From Romanomermis culicivorax (lineage: Eukaryota; Nematoda; Enoplea; Mermithida; Mermithidae), in assembly GCA_963922205.1 (NCBI GenBank), contig CAWUHX010000044.1, forward strand, positions 1,426,001-1,490,000: DNA of 64,000 nucleotides, written 5' to 3'. The translations under genes were made by a program, and so were the position numbers. The notes beneath the pieces are model-generated. The model was not told the origin of the DNA. It did no database searches and saw only the letters and a program-made list of their open reading frames with translations. Of the stretch, positions 10,313 to 21,300 are shown piece after piece (position 1 is the stretch's first letter; every line of letters begins with the position of its first letter).

Positions 10313-10789
10313 TCAACATATTTCACGTCTACAGTAATCTATTTCGATGTATCCCTTCTGAGGAATTCTTTTGTCGGAAAAGACAAAGGTGTCCCTAAAC
10401 TTGAAGAATAAGATCGTAAAAGAGTGTCTGTTGTGCATTGCTTGTGGACTGCTTGTGAAACGCTTGCAGATTACTTGTGCAATGCTTGTAGAGTGCTTGT
10501 GGAACGCTTGTGATCTGCTTGTGAGTTGCTTGTGGCAAGCAACAAAATGACGAGCAATCCACAAGCACTTGGCAAGCACATCGCTTGCCAAGCACTTGTG
10601 GACATGCCACGTTACTTGTGATCTGAACTGTATTTTAGTAAAACGATATCGAATATAAAATTTTTGATTATTATAGCATTCAAAAAGATTTGTTCGATCA
10701 GCAAAATAGAGATGAATTCTCAAAAAATCGGCAACATCAATGTCATGCACCACATCGTCCAAATCTTCCAAAAACTCAACAGCCTCCAT
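10313..10789 (-). pseudogene. Transposase N-terminal fragment, Harbinger-like, fused to minisatellite
   Basis: The 158-residue minus frame opens MEAVEFLEDLDDVVHDIDVA and continues with FADRTNLFECYNNQKFYIRY and RFTK. The order acidic N-terminus, 'RTNxFE', 'F..RYRFTK' resembles the region before the DDE domain in PIF/Harbinger nucleases. From about residue 60 the frame runs into the 11-bp minisatellite and the catalytic domain is absent. The allele at 16159-16551 is the same with a small deletion in the array. The family call is from recalled pattern only. Confidence 0.45.
10440..10600. repeat. 11-bp minisatellite array 2
   Basis: It has the same GCTTGTG core in 11-bp units as the array at 9601, then flips orientation near 10535 ('gcaagcaac' onward), giving an inverted pair of short arrays. 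It joins directly to the transposase-like fragment, so it seems to have grown inside or replaced the transposase gene. Confidence 0.8.
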
Positions 10790-11038
10790 TATTACACAGA
10801 CTAAATAGGACTTTACAACTGATCTAATACTGCCCCTATCAGGATTAAAAGAGTGGAGTAAATCGGCAATATTTGCGCCTCATTTGCTCCACTTTTAGTC
10901 CACTCCTCTTGGCAATACTGACGAGGAGCAAATTTTAATACTGCTCCACTCTTGCGCTCAGGTTTGCTACAGGTTTAGTCCGACTTTACTCTTGGAATGC
11001 CTTAATACTGGTTTACTCCTCTTTCGGCAATACCAGCC

Positions 11039-11320
11039 TGTATTATTTTTTGATCCAGAACCCAAATTTTTGATCCGGATGAACTTTTTTCGATCTGAAT
11101 CAAATTTTTTGATCTAGATCAAAATTTTTCGAATTTTTTCGTCGTGATGAGTATTTTCAAGTCACGTATTCAGTTTTTGATCTAGATCACATTTTTCAAT
11201 CCAGATCAACTTTTTTTGACCTAGACTAAATTTTTCGAATTTTTTCATCATGATGCGTATTTTCGCATCATGTATTCAGTTTTTGATCCAGATCGCATTT
11301 TCTGATATATAGTCTATTTT
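11039..11320. repeat. GATC-rich repeat, right part
   Basis: Tandem-like units of 'tttttgatc(c/t)agatca' spaced by 'ttcgaattttttc.tc.tgatg.gtattttc' make up the segment. The same plan is seen at 17600-17815 and 20265-20720. It continues the repeat broken by the transposon at 8822-11038. Confidence 0.7.
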
Positions 11321-11799
11321 TTGTTAAATGCTTGTAACCGAAAAAAGATGAAATGAAGTACACATTGCCAATTTCCGCGCTTGCGCACACTATACTGTAT
11401 TACGGGAAAAAACGCTGCAGTTGAAATTTGCCGGGATTGAAGGCTATTTGTTCAGAAAAAACGTTGGAAATGAGAAGAAAATGTTTGCACATGGTTCTCA
11501 TTTAATGAAAAAAATTTGGGAGTCAAGATCACGATACAATTGGTGTGTTTTGGAAAGTTGAAATCTCAAAATCTGGCGCATCGTGCCACAGCGCTGGTCA
11601 TTTAATTAGCTTTTCTGCGTAGAGCAAATAATTTTTTAACCGTGCGATTGTTTTTGGACACTTCTCGCGCGGCGGGATGGAAATTATTTTCAAAAGAGTT
11701 ACCGAGTTTAGTCTAGAGTTACAGTCAACAACGATATTATCTCGGCACGAAATTATGCATGCGTACTTACTTTCAGCATTTATGCGTTAACAAGCATTT
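11321..11799. other. Unassigned sequence to the contig end
   Basis: No coding frame, RNA or repeat is recognised. The sequence is matched by 17095-17569 in the other copy, which then runs on without a break at 17570. Confidence 0.5.
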
Positions 11800-11825
11800 A
11801 GTACTCTGCGTTGATACCACTGCTT
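11800..11825 (-). other. Residual sequencing-library PCR adapter
   Basis: Read on the minus strand the 26 bases begin AAGCAGTGGTATCAACG and end CAGAGTACT, an exact match to the SMART-type PCR primer/adapter also used in amplified ultra-low-input long-read libraries. It is not part of the genome. It abuts position 11799, the last base shared with the second copy of the block, so the left contig ends at an amplicon end. Confidence 0.95.
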
Positions 11826-11841
11826 AATCTGATAGAGTGTG

Positions 11842-11941
11842 NNNNNNNNNNNNNNNNNNNNNNNNNNNNNNNNNNNNNNNNNNNNNNNNNNNNNNNNNNN
11901 NNNNNNNNNNNNNNNNNNNNNNNNNNNNNNNNNNNNNNNNN
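11842..11941. other. Assembly gap of exactly 100 N
   Basis: The run is 100 N long, the usual placeholder for a scaffold join of unknown size. Sixteen bases (11826-11841) separate it from the adapter. Frames reported across it are artefacts. Confidence 0.98.
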
Positions 11942-14900
11942 AACGCTAACTTTTTATCAAACTTTTGGTCTAAAAACTTTTCCGCAGTTTTTCAGTATGT
12001 CTCTAGCGAAAAAAAAATTTTGTGCCATTGGCACAAATTTTTTTGGCCCCCTTGTGCCAATTGGCACAAATGTCCGTGCACAAAAAAACGCTGTGACAGA
12101 TCTCGCTTCGCAATGCTTTCTCTGATTTTCAGGTAGAGATCTATGACGAATACAGTACCTTAATCCGCATTATGAATTGTTTATCTAACCGTAAAACCTT
12201 ACGTGTCGTATGCGTATACTACTCGTCTTGAATGAACGCAGATTCAGTCCAATGCAAGGTATACGATTTCATTTTTTCCGTTTTCCCCTAATCATAGCAT
12301 CAGTTTTTCCACAGTTTTTAATGTTCAGGTATTGCATAAGAGTCGCTACGAAATACTGATTGTGTTGCTTTTAGTTAAGGGTCAAAAGCATAGACGTTCG
12401 CGGCCTTGATATGAGGAAATTATTTTTCGATTCAAGTTCAAAATACAGTGTACCAAAGACGTAGGGTACCCCGAAAGAAACAATACGAGTACACAGACCG
12501 GGGCATTAAAATCAGCAGGGTTTCTGCAAATTTGGAAAAACATAAGAAAGTAAACACATTTTCCCTGACTCCAATCACTGGAGAAACTGTTTATGTAATA
12601 GGGCTCCAAAGCCTGGGGAATGTGGTACTTTTTTGAGGTCAGGCGTCGCTGATTCCCTAAAATTTTATGGTAGGGTTCTCTCAAGGAAAAAAATTCGATT
12701 TTTCTACCAAAAAATTCTGGAGAACGGTTCGAAAAATGGTAATTTTTGTCTAAAAAACCATGAAAATGTATTCATGGTGTGGAGTGCCCACAAAATTAAC
12801 ATTTTTGACTATACTTTGTTTAAAAATTGACATTCTTCAGTATTTTTTAAACCTACAGTATTGGGATCCCTATATTGGGATCCCCTTTTAAACCTACAGT
12901 ATTGGGATTCCTATAGTACTTCCCTCCAATAACATGTATGTTTTAGAGCTCATCACATCATATCATGACTATACCTCATTTTTATTTTCGGTACAAAGTT
13001 AAGAAATGGATACCTCATTTCCTGACTTATAGTTGTAATTTCAATACTTGAAAACATTTTTCCTTCCTATTTAAGGTTGTAATCGAATTTTTCCATTTAA
13101 CTGGAATTGATATAAAAGCAAATTGGAATGTGTGGGATTAGACAAATGGTTGAGGTTTTTGATTCAGCAGGCAAAGCAGAAAGATAAAATTGATACTCTG
13201 GCTCAACTAAGGAAATTCAGATTTGTATTGAACATTAAAAACTGAAGACACTGAGGCTATAGAAGATGTATTAGTAGGCTTCCACAAAATTCAGATTATT
13301 TCACGATTGAGGAACTACTTGGCTTCCATGGTTACGAGGTTTGTGAATCAAAGAAGTTTCATGGCATTTTTAGATCTTGTGATTATTTTTTGAATGATTC
13401 GTTATATACTTCGATAGTGATGGTCATTGAGCAAACGGACAGACGTCAAATCCTTTGGTGGGATTGTTCGAAAACAAGCAGAGGTAAAATTTTTTTTATT
13501 TTCGCTGGAGAAAAAATGTTGGCCGACAATTTGCCATTGTTTTCAGAACCAGTAATGCTACTCATAGCTTATTGTAATATTTTCACAACTAAGTACATAG
13601 CAACTGCAATGTTGCGATTTTTCAACACAGTCGTGAAAAATAATTGGCATCATAGGACGCCAAGTCGTCGTGTAAATATGCTTATAAATAATTGTAAGAC
13701 GTACATGTGAAAATAATGAGTTCTTATCTTCATTCAAGAAAAAGTTCAATCTGAGCTAAAAAAAATCACATTTTTATATCATTATGATCATTCTTGCTTA
13801 AAATTATATTCTTCTGTTGAAGTTGAAACATAGAAAGTTGATGGTTAAAATTTCACATTTTTACCCCTGAATCAGTCTTTTTTTCACACGTGGCTTTCTG
13901 CACATTGCAGAAAAGCAGAAAAAAAATTTCTGCACTGATGTTGTCCCCTGTTACAAAACAAATAATAGTGAGAAAAATACATTATGTAAAAATATATGTG
14001 ATCAAACACATGACAAAAAAGTCTGCACCAGTGCAGAAATCACCAAAAAAAATCTGCATGAAGAATAAAAAGTCTGCGCTGTGCAGAGAAAAAACACTGT
14101 CTTGGATTCAAATTCAATGATATACTATCTACATATCAACAATACTATTCAGCACAAAAAAATACTTGGAGGTTTTGATATATATGTCATTTCACTAGTG
14201 AATCATTTGCAAGGCTCTGTGAAATATTTCACTTGCTCACTTGGTCCGATTTTTTCATTATTTTTTTGCAATTTGCTCAGTATTATTTAGTGTTAGTGCC
14301 TTATCTTGAATCTGTAACAAGCTTAGGCATGTCTGAGTGAGATTTGATATCAATAATTTTATTTGTGAACTTTCGTTTTTGATTCGTTGCAGATACACAG
14401 TTTGAAATATTTCGGGTAGCACTACAACACAGGTCACGTCACAGATCATGGATCTGGATCTGGTGTCTAAAACACGGATCGCCACAGATCACCACGGACT
14501 GGTCTGGCGATCGGGATCCGTGGCAAATACGTCTAAAGCACGGATTTTCGTCATGGATCACCCCTGATGGATCGACCTTCATTGTGGCTGGTATTGCCGA
14601 AAGAGGAGTAGACTAAACTCGAAGCAGTATTAAACAGCGGAGCAAACTAGGACTATCAAGTCCAGGATTATGTCGACTTTGCTCCACTCCTAGTTTGCTC
14701 CTCATTTGCTACGCGGTTCCTATTGCCGAAGAAAGAGCAATCCTGGACTAGGCACTCCTGAACTAAACTAGACGTATTTCTATTTATAGTACACTCGTAG
14801 ATGCGCGTGGCATGGAATATCGTGGGAACTAGCATGAGTACTACACATACAATAATTATGCATACCAAACGAAAGTAGTGTAGTTGTAGTAGTGTCAGTT

Positions 14901-14954
14901 CATTGTTGATGAGCATGAAAAGAAAATGATGTTAATTGAGCAAAAAAAGATCAT

Positions 14955-15170
14955 ATGAAGATACTTCACGGAAAAAGAATGCAAGCTTTGGATGCAGAAA
15001 TTAAAGCATCCAGCACCAAAAATGATTACTATTGCAAGCTTATGTCGAAATTACAAAAGGAAGATGCTGCTCAGGGTTCCACCTGGTTGATCAATTGTGA
15101 TTCTTCACAAAATTTTGCCCCCCAAATTCCGCAACCAAATGAAAACTTTGCTAGTTTTGTAGGTAATTAA
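14955..15170 (+). CDS. Short protein fragment in the TIR transposon, second allele
   Basis: Identical 71-residue frame to 9191-9406 (MKILHGKRMQALDAEIKAS start). See that entry; function not shown. Confidence 0.3.
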   Translation: MKILHGKRMQALDAEIKASSTKNDYYCKLMSKLQKEDAAQGSTWLINCDSSQNFAPQIPQPNENFASFVGN

Positions 15171-16158
15171 GTTTTGAAATGCAATTTCGCTGTCACACGT
15201 TTATAGATGGATTGATAATAAAACATTGTTTCAGTTTAAATTAGTAATAAACTGACTTGATCTTCAGGCATTAGGGCATTATTTCGCTTTGTAGGTCTTT
15301 CCAAGCCGTCATACAACAAATCAATTAAACGTCTCCCATATACAGTCCAGATCACAAATAACGTGTGTTTTTGCTTGTGGGTTGCTTGTTTGGCAAGCGC
15401 TTGGCAAGCAATCCACAAGCGAAGCACTTGTGGATTGCTTGTGGAACGCTTGTGGGTTGCTTGTCCAAGTGCTTGTGAGTCGCTTGTCGAGTGCTTGTAG
15501 GTTGCTTGCCAAGTGCTTGTGACCTGCTTGCCAAGCGCTTGTGAATTGCTTGCCAAGCACTTGTGAATCGCTTGCCAAGTGCTTGTGAGTCACTTGCCAA
15601 GCACTTGCAGCTGTCAGTGTGAATGTCAGTTGGAATATATTTATGAAGGCAATTATTTATTGGAAGTCTGTCGGTGTACTTTGAGGACGTTTATAACATG
15701 CGGCTTTTTGAAAGCAACAGCAGACATTTTTTGTTTTCGACTTTTTTCGAAGAGAAAAATGTACCATACGTTTTTCAAAATATGCTCCCTGCTGTACGTG
15801 CATAAAAACGAAATAAAGTAAACTTTTTCTGAAAATTTTCTCAATAATTAATTACAGTGAAAAAGCAAGTGCTATTTTATATTTTTGAAATTGTCTGCTA
15901 AAATAAATTGGACTAAAAATTTGTGAGCATGCCCAACCAGCCTGTAACAATTCTTTTGGAAAAAATTCCACCAGACAAGCTCTGCCAAAAATTTTGACTA
16001 CAATGCTGTTGTCATTTTTCAAATTTATAAGAATTTTATGAAAGCCTAACTGTAGCAGACCGATTGTTTCATATCATCAACATATTTCACGTCTACAGTA
16101 ATCTATTTCGATGTATCCCTTCTGAGGAATTCTTTTGTCGGAAAAGACAAAGGTGTCC

Positions 16159-16551
16159 CTAAACTTGAAGAATAAGATCGTAAAAGAGTGTCCGTTGTGC
16201 ATTGCTTGTGGAGCTTGTGAAACGCTTGCAGATTACTTGTGCAATGCTTGTAGAGTGCTTGTGGAACGCTTGTGATCTGCTTGTGAGTTGCTTGTGGCAA
16301 GCAACAAAATGACCAGCAATCCACAAGCACTTGGCAAGCACATCGCTTGCCAAGCACTTGTGGACATGCCACGTTACTTGTGATCTGAACTGTATTTTAG
16401 TAAAACGATATCGAATATAAAATTTTTGATTATTATAGCATTCAAAAAGATTTGTTCGATCAGCAAAATAGAGATGAATTCTCAAAAAATCGGCAACATC
16501 AATGTCATGCACCACATCGTCCAAATCTTCCAAAAACTCAACAGCCTCCAT
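16159..16551 (-). pseudogene. Transposase N-terminal fragment, second allele
   Basis: It has the same MEAVEFLEDLDD start and FADRTNLFECYNN block as 10313-10789, fused to a slightly shorter minisatellite; a small deletion near 16213 changes the frame of the tail. It confirms that the array, not the transposase part, is what varies between alleles. Confidence 0.45.
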
Positions 16552-17599
16552 TATTACACAGACTAAATAGGACTTTACAACTGATTTAATACTGCCCCTA
16601 TCAGGATTAAAAGAGTGGAGTAAATCGGCAATATTTGCGCCTCATTTGCTCCACTTTTAGTCCACTCCTCTTGGCAATACTGACGAGGAGCAAATTTTAA
16701 TACCGCTCCACTGTTGCGCTCAGGTTTGCTACAGGTTTAGTCCGACTTTACTCTTGGAATGCCTTAATACTGGTTTACTCCTCTTTCGGCAATACCAGCC
16801 TGTATTATTTTTTGATCCAGAACCCAAATTTTTGATCCGGATGAACTTTTTTTCGATCTGAATCAAATTTTTTGATCTAGATCAAAATTTTTCGAATTTT
16901 TTCGTCGTGATGAGTATTTTCAAGTCACGTACTCAGTTTTTGATCTAGATCACATTTTTCAATCCAGATCAACTTTTTTTGACCTAGACTAAATTTTTCG
17001 AATTTTTTCATCATGATGCGTATTTTCGCATCATGTATTCAGTTTTTGATCCAGATCGCATTTTCTGATATATAGTCTATTTTTTGTTAAATGCTTGTAA
17101 CCAAAAAAAGATGAAATGAAGTACACATTGCTTGTTCAATTTCCGCGCTTGCGCACACTATACTGTATTACGGGAAAAAAACGCTGCAGTTGAAATTTGC
17201 CGGGATTGAAGGCTATTTGTTCAGAAAAAAACGTTGGAAATGAGAAGAAAATGTTTGCACATGGTTCTCATTTAATGAAAAAAATTTGGGAGTCAAGATC
17301 ACGATACAATTGGTGTGTTTTGGAAAGTTGAAATCTCAAAATCTGGCGCATCGTGCCACAGCGCTGGTCATTTAATTAGCTTTTCTGCGTAGAGCAAATA
17401 ATTTTTTAACCGTGCGATTGTTTTTGGACATTTCTCGCGCGGCGGGATGGAAATTATTTTCAAAAGAGTTACCGAGTTTAGTCTAGAGTTACAGTCAACA
17501 ACGATATTATCTCGGCACGAAATTATGCATGCGTACTTACTTTCAGCATTTATGCGTTAACAAGCATTTGAAAAAAACAGACTATAGTCCAAAATTTTT

Positions 17600-17815
17600 T
17601 GTATTTTTCTGTCAAGATGAGTACTTTTGCGTCATATATTCAGTTTTTGATTCAGATCACATTTTTTGATCTAGATCAACTTTTTTTGACCCACACTATA
17701 ATTTTTCGAACTTGTGTATTTTCGCATCACATATCCAGTTTTTGATCCAGATCACATTTGTTGATCCGATCCCAGACTACAATATTTCGAATTTTTTTGT
17801 CACTTACAGAATAAC
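17600..17815. repeat. GATC-rich repeat, further copy
   Basis: It repeats 'cagtttttgatccagatcacattt' type units interleaved with 'gtattttcgcatcac', as at 11039 and 20265. The copy starts just after the end of the duplicated block. Confidence 0.6.
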
Positions 17816-18145
17816 AAACGCGCCTGCTAATAAATGTTGGACCATTTTGGATTAAGCTTTAGATTCAGATTTAGATGAATCAGAGTTAGTCAGGGCTGCA
17901 GAAAGAAGTGAATTTGGGTTTCAAGATCTGGACTATTTAGAGATGAAACGGATCCAAGATTTTCAATCTTCCATTTCGGATCCGGATCCTGGGTAATTGG
18001 AAATGAGTTTCCCGGATCCAGATCTGGTAATCAGGTCCACTACATACGGATTCGGATCTGGGTAGTGATCTTTTATACAGATATCGTGATAATGCAGGCC
18101 TTTTAATTCATGCCTCTTTAAATGATTCTGTTGAAGTGTTCATCA

Positions 18146-18185
18146 GGGGCCGGTTTCTCAAAGCTGGGGCCGGTTTCTCAAAGCT
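18146..18185 (+). repeat. Tandem 20-bp duplication
   Basis: The 20-base unit starting ggggccggtttctc and ending aaagct occurs twice without a gap. The rest of 17816-18908 holds no recognisable gene: it is AT-rich with some GGATCC-rich words near 17950-18060. Confidence 0.9.
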
Positions 18186-18908
18186 GACAAATCATTAGAA
18201 CTGAAAACTGAGCCAAGAAATCCTAAATTGCCTAGAAATTCCACTGGCGACATCTCTGTGATTAGTCAGAGTGAAAAACTATGAATTACATTAAATTTAT
18301 CTTTCATTCTGGCATGAAACACCCGGAAAATTTTTGGATTTTTATACTCTAGGATGATGTTAAAGGAATGTCTTCAAGACTTATTTCGTGGCTAAAATCC
18401 AATTTTTAGGTCTAGAATGATGTTCTGACTTGAGCAAGGAGATGATACTTTCATCAGCTAACCAGCAAGAAAATCAGCTTGAAGCAAATGATGTTCAATA
18501 AATTGCATACAAGAACAGAATGGAAAAATCAAGTGTATTATAGTTTTGCATGCTTAATTAGTTAATGATTAATATATTTTCATATAATCGCTGCATGTGT
18601 TTAAAAATTTTTGCAAAAAAATTAGAGCATTTTACCATAATATGTATATTGCATGTTTACACAAGCAAGCACAGAAGCTAATTTATACTGTATTGTGTTT
18701 TATTCAATCATTCAATTTTATTGTTTTATGCAAGTTAATTTTAATGTATTGTGTTTTATGTAACTACTAATGTTTTACTGTATTGCAATTTTCGTAATTA
18801 TAAATAGCATTCCACTTAAATAAAATCATTTTTAAAAACGGTTCAAGTAAAAAAGTGGTCGGTTTTTGTCAACAGATGTCAAATAGAAAGGATTTTTATA
18901 TATGGTAA

Positions 18909-19643
18909 CACCCATTTAATTGCATAATTTCTGCACCAACAAAATCAGGAAAAACTCAATTTGTTGAAAAACTTGTAATTTTTGCAGAAGAAATGATTCA
19001 CCCTGCTCCTGTAAAAATTTATTGGTGTTACTCAGAATGACGAGAGGCTTACGATGAATTAGTTAAAAAATGTTCTTATGTGGAATTTTTCCAAGGATCA
19101 CCTGACTTGGATGAACTCCAAAAAAGTAAAGATACACTTAAACTATTAATTATGGATGATATGATGCAAGAGATTGAGAATGATCAATGTTTAACTCAGC
19201 TTTTTACTAAAGTTGGCATCACTGGAACCTATCAATTATACATATATAGTCTGTTTTTTATAAAATGCTTCCAAATAAAAAACTGACACAAATCAGTACT
19301 GTCGTCAAAATCATTTGCATAGAGGTCTTACCGTATAATTTTTCACTAGAAAAATTGCCAAACGTGAGGTCAGTATGTTCACAAATTTCCAGTCCTATAT
19401 GGCATACTGTTTATCAGAAAATCGTGAAAATCTGAAATACTACTTGCTTTCCACTTTCATTATTTAGAAGCATTTCAAGAATAACAGACTACAGTTCAAA
19501 TTATTTCATAGAAGAATATCAGGATGCTACCAGTATACCATATGGTTATTTAAATAGATCTTACACAGACATGTCCTGAAAAATATCGAATTATGACTAA
19601 TATATTTCCTAACAATAATATGATTTTATATACACCTAAATAA
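18909..19643 (+). pseudogene. Polinton/Maverick packaging ATPase, broken
   Basis: A Walker A loop reads APTKSGKT (about 18935-18958), preceded by HPFN-CII. Downstream come KIYWCYSE, a TGA at about 19036, then FFQGSPDLDELQ and the Walker B strand LLIMDDMM (about 19144-19167), then LTQLFTK. Here the frame shifts (HHWNLSII is in another frame). The middle is scrambled (about 19240-19490), and the C-terminus resumes as EEYQDATSIPYGYL, then after another one-base shift IDLTQTCPEKYRIMTNIFP to a TAA at 19641. This is the FtsK/HerA-like ATPase that packages DNA in Polinton capsids. It lies 10 kb upstream of, and on the same strand as, the Polinton genes at 29.6-35.4 kb, so it may be the separated front of that element. 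Confidence 0.8.
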
Positions 19644-20104
19644 TTTGTCATTTTTGAAAAAAACTTTTTACAAGTTGGTCGGATTTTATCATAGGTAGCA
19701 TGGTAGCGTCAACCTATAATATACTTGGCCCCTAAATTTCATGCCCCCCCACCCTAGAGCCAAAATGGTAAGAGCTAGAATCTTTGGGTTTTTTTGCATA
19801 ATATAGGGCATATGGGCAAACTATGGGGTGCCTTTTGTCATTTCGTCTCTATTTACAAGTGGTGGTGGGTGGGGCCCCAAAACATGCAAAAAACGCACTT
19901 AATGAGGCCACCCAGTTCCACCATGCAAAGCAATGGGTGTGGCATATCCAAGCTTCATACTTCGCCCTGAGCATCTTGGGGATGCAATCTCAAATGCGAT
20001 TCTTTATTTTTTTTAAAATATGGCTCCAATTCAATTATATGGTGGTCCAAAGTCCTGCGAAATGCGGAATTCCCCAATTTTGTTATATAATACAGGGTAT
20101 GACT
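19644..20104. other. Unassigned sequence
   Basis: A plus-strand frame at 19823-20185 (120 codons) has no motif and runs into the GATC repeat, so I do not call it. No RNA or repeat recognised. Confidence 0.5.
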
Positions 20105-20720
20105 AAAACCCGGATCGGGTCCACGGATCCGGATCGGGTGCCTAAAACCCGGATCACGACGGATCACGGCGGATCAGTCCAGTGATCCAGATCCGTGGAA
20201 AATACGCCTGAAACCCGGATTTTCATCACGGATCACCCCCCCCACGGATCGGGTTCCAATGTATTAATTTTTGATCCAGATCAACATTTTTTGATCCAGA
20301 TCAACTTTTTTTGATCGGGTCAAAAATTTTGATTTAGATCAGATTTTTTCAGATTAGTATTTTTGACCCGGATCAAATTTTTTTTCAATTTTTCATCTTG
20401 ATTAAAATTTTTCGAATTTTTCCGTTGTGATGAGTAAATTGACGCCACATATTCAGATTTCGATCCAGATCAATATTTTTGATCCGGATCAGTTTTTTTT
20501 CAATTTTTTACCTAGATCAAAATTTTTCGAATTTTTTTGTCATGATGAGTATTTCCGCGCCATGTATTCAGTCTTTGATCCAGATCATATTTTTTGATCC
20601 CGATCAACTTTTTTTGACCCACACTGAAATCTTTCGAATTATTTCATCGTGATGCATATTATTGCTTCACATATTCAATTTTTGATCCACATCACATTTT
20701 TTGATCCGAATCAATGATTT
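20105..20720. repeat. GATC-rich repeat with the empty transposon site
   Basis: The left part (20105-20255) matches 8655-8821 and the right part (20265-20720) matches 11039-11320. At 20260-20262 a single TGT joins them with no transposon, so this copy keeps the pre-insertion structure. Units are 'ttttttgatcc.gatca' with 'tttttcgaa..ttttc.t..tgatga' spacers. Confidence 0.75.
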
Positions 20721-20889
20721 TTATATTCTTCGACAAGACTGCAATTTTTCATCATCATGGCACATATGTTGGCGCATGTATTCAGATCCGAATTTTCTTT
20801 AATGCATTTTTGGCTCAAAGTTTGAGTGATCTGACCCGGATCACTCGAAAACTGTTACAATACATGCTTGTATCAATTTGTATGGTCAA

Positions 20890-21300
20890 AACAAGTTGAA
20901 TGTTTTACAACATGGCCGAAAATGTCCACTCACTTTTGGTCTTAGAATTCTAGTCATACTCAGTTATCAATGGATCAATATGGAATTTGAAACTTATTTT
21001 ACTTGAAAGAAAAATTACAGTAAAATAAGTATGTACAAGTAACAAAATACAATTCAAAATGGCATGTGGAACACTAGCAAACTAGTAACATAAATAAAAA
21101 CAAAAACAAATAAAATATATCAGGGGGTACACAGAGACCCTGACGATGGGCTTTGACCACCAATTTATCGTCCTGCTTCCTCGCATCTTTATTTTTACCA
21201 AAATAATAAAGAAGTTTTAACACAATATTCATGCAATTTTCCTATAAATTGTTTTATATTTCAAGTGATCGGACACTGAACCTCAATGTATCAATCCGGT
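20890..21300. other. Unassigned sequence
   Basis: AT-rich, with A-rich runs around 21000-21120 and nothing I can assign. It leads into the diverged tandem-repeat unit at 21300. Confidence 0.4.

Larger units (their letters stand above)
8822..11038. mobile_element. TIR DNA transposon, PIF/Harbinger-like, 2.2 kb (copy in left contig)
   Basis: Perfect 25-bp terminal inverted repeats lie at 8822-8846 (starts GGCTGGTATTGCC) and 11014-11038. A 3-bp direct repeat TGT flanks it (8819-8821, 11039-11041). The related repeat at 20.2 kb has a single TGT at the same point, so it shows the empty site. Inside are a short plus-strand frame (9191-9406), a minus-strand fragment resembling the N-terminus of a Harbinger-type transposase (10789 to about 10620), and two 11-bp minisatellite arrays that replace the rest of the gene. 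Three-base duplications and a two-gene plan fit PIF/Harbinger; the superfamily call is tentative, the transposon call is strong. Confidence 0.8.
6172..11799. repeat. 5.6-kb block, copy 1 (end of left contig)
   Basis: Positions 6172-11799 recur almost base for base at 11942-17569. Copy 1 ends exactly where a library adapter starts (11800). Content: the right end of a hAT-type MITE, about 2.3 kb with no recognisable gene (6327-8640; small reading frames here have no family features), GATC-rich repeat, the 25-bp-TIR transposon (8822-11038), more GATC-rich repeat and 500 bp of unassigned sequence. The copies differ by scattered substitutions and a few indels, for example 7096-7152 against the 12870-12910 region, as two alleles would. 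Confidence 0.9.
14586..16800. mobile_element. TIR DNA transposon, allele in the right contig
   Basis: Terminal inverted repeats of 25 bp at 14586-14610 and 16776-16800 and TGT at 14583-14585 and 16801-16803 match the left-contig copy in position and sequence. It has the same short frame (14955-15170), minisatellites (about 15365-15614 and 16204-16358) and transposase-like fragment (16551-16159). Since the flanks are also shared, it is the same insertion, not a second transposition. Confidence 0.8.
11942..17569. repeat. 5.6-kb block, copy 2 (start of right contig)
   Basis: It repeats 6172-11799 with about 1% differences, beginning inside the hAT-type MITE (whose right end is 12093, followed by TGACAGAT). 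It carries the same GATC repeat, TIR transposon and tail. At 17570 it continues into new sequence, where copy 1 had hit the adapter. Differences include about 13 extra bases near 17130-17140 and a replaced segment around 12870-12910. Confidence 0.9.

Noticed and set aside
11811-12136. Open frames spanning the N run
   Set aside because: They cross a 100-N gap and a library adapter.
6172-17569. A genuine recent 5.6-kb tandem duplication
   Set aside because: The adapter at the exact end of copy 1 and the standard-size gap favour unmerged allelic contigs.
19823-20185. 120-codon plus frame
   Set aside because: It runs into the GATC repeat and has no motif.
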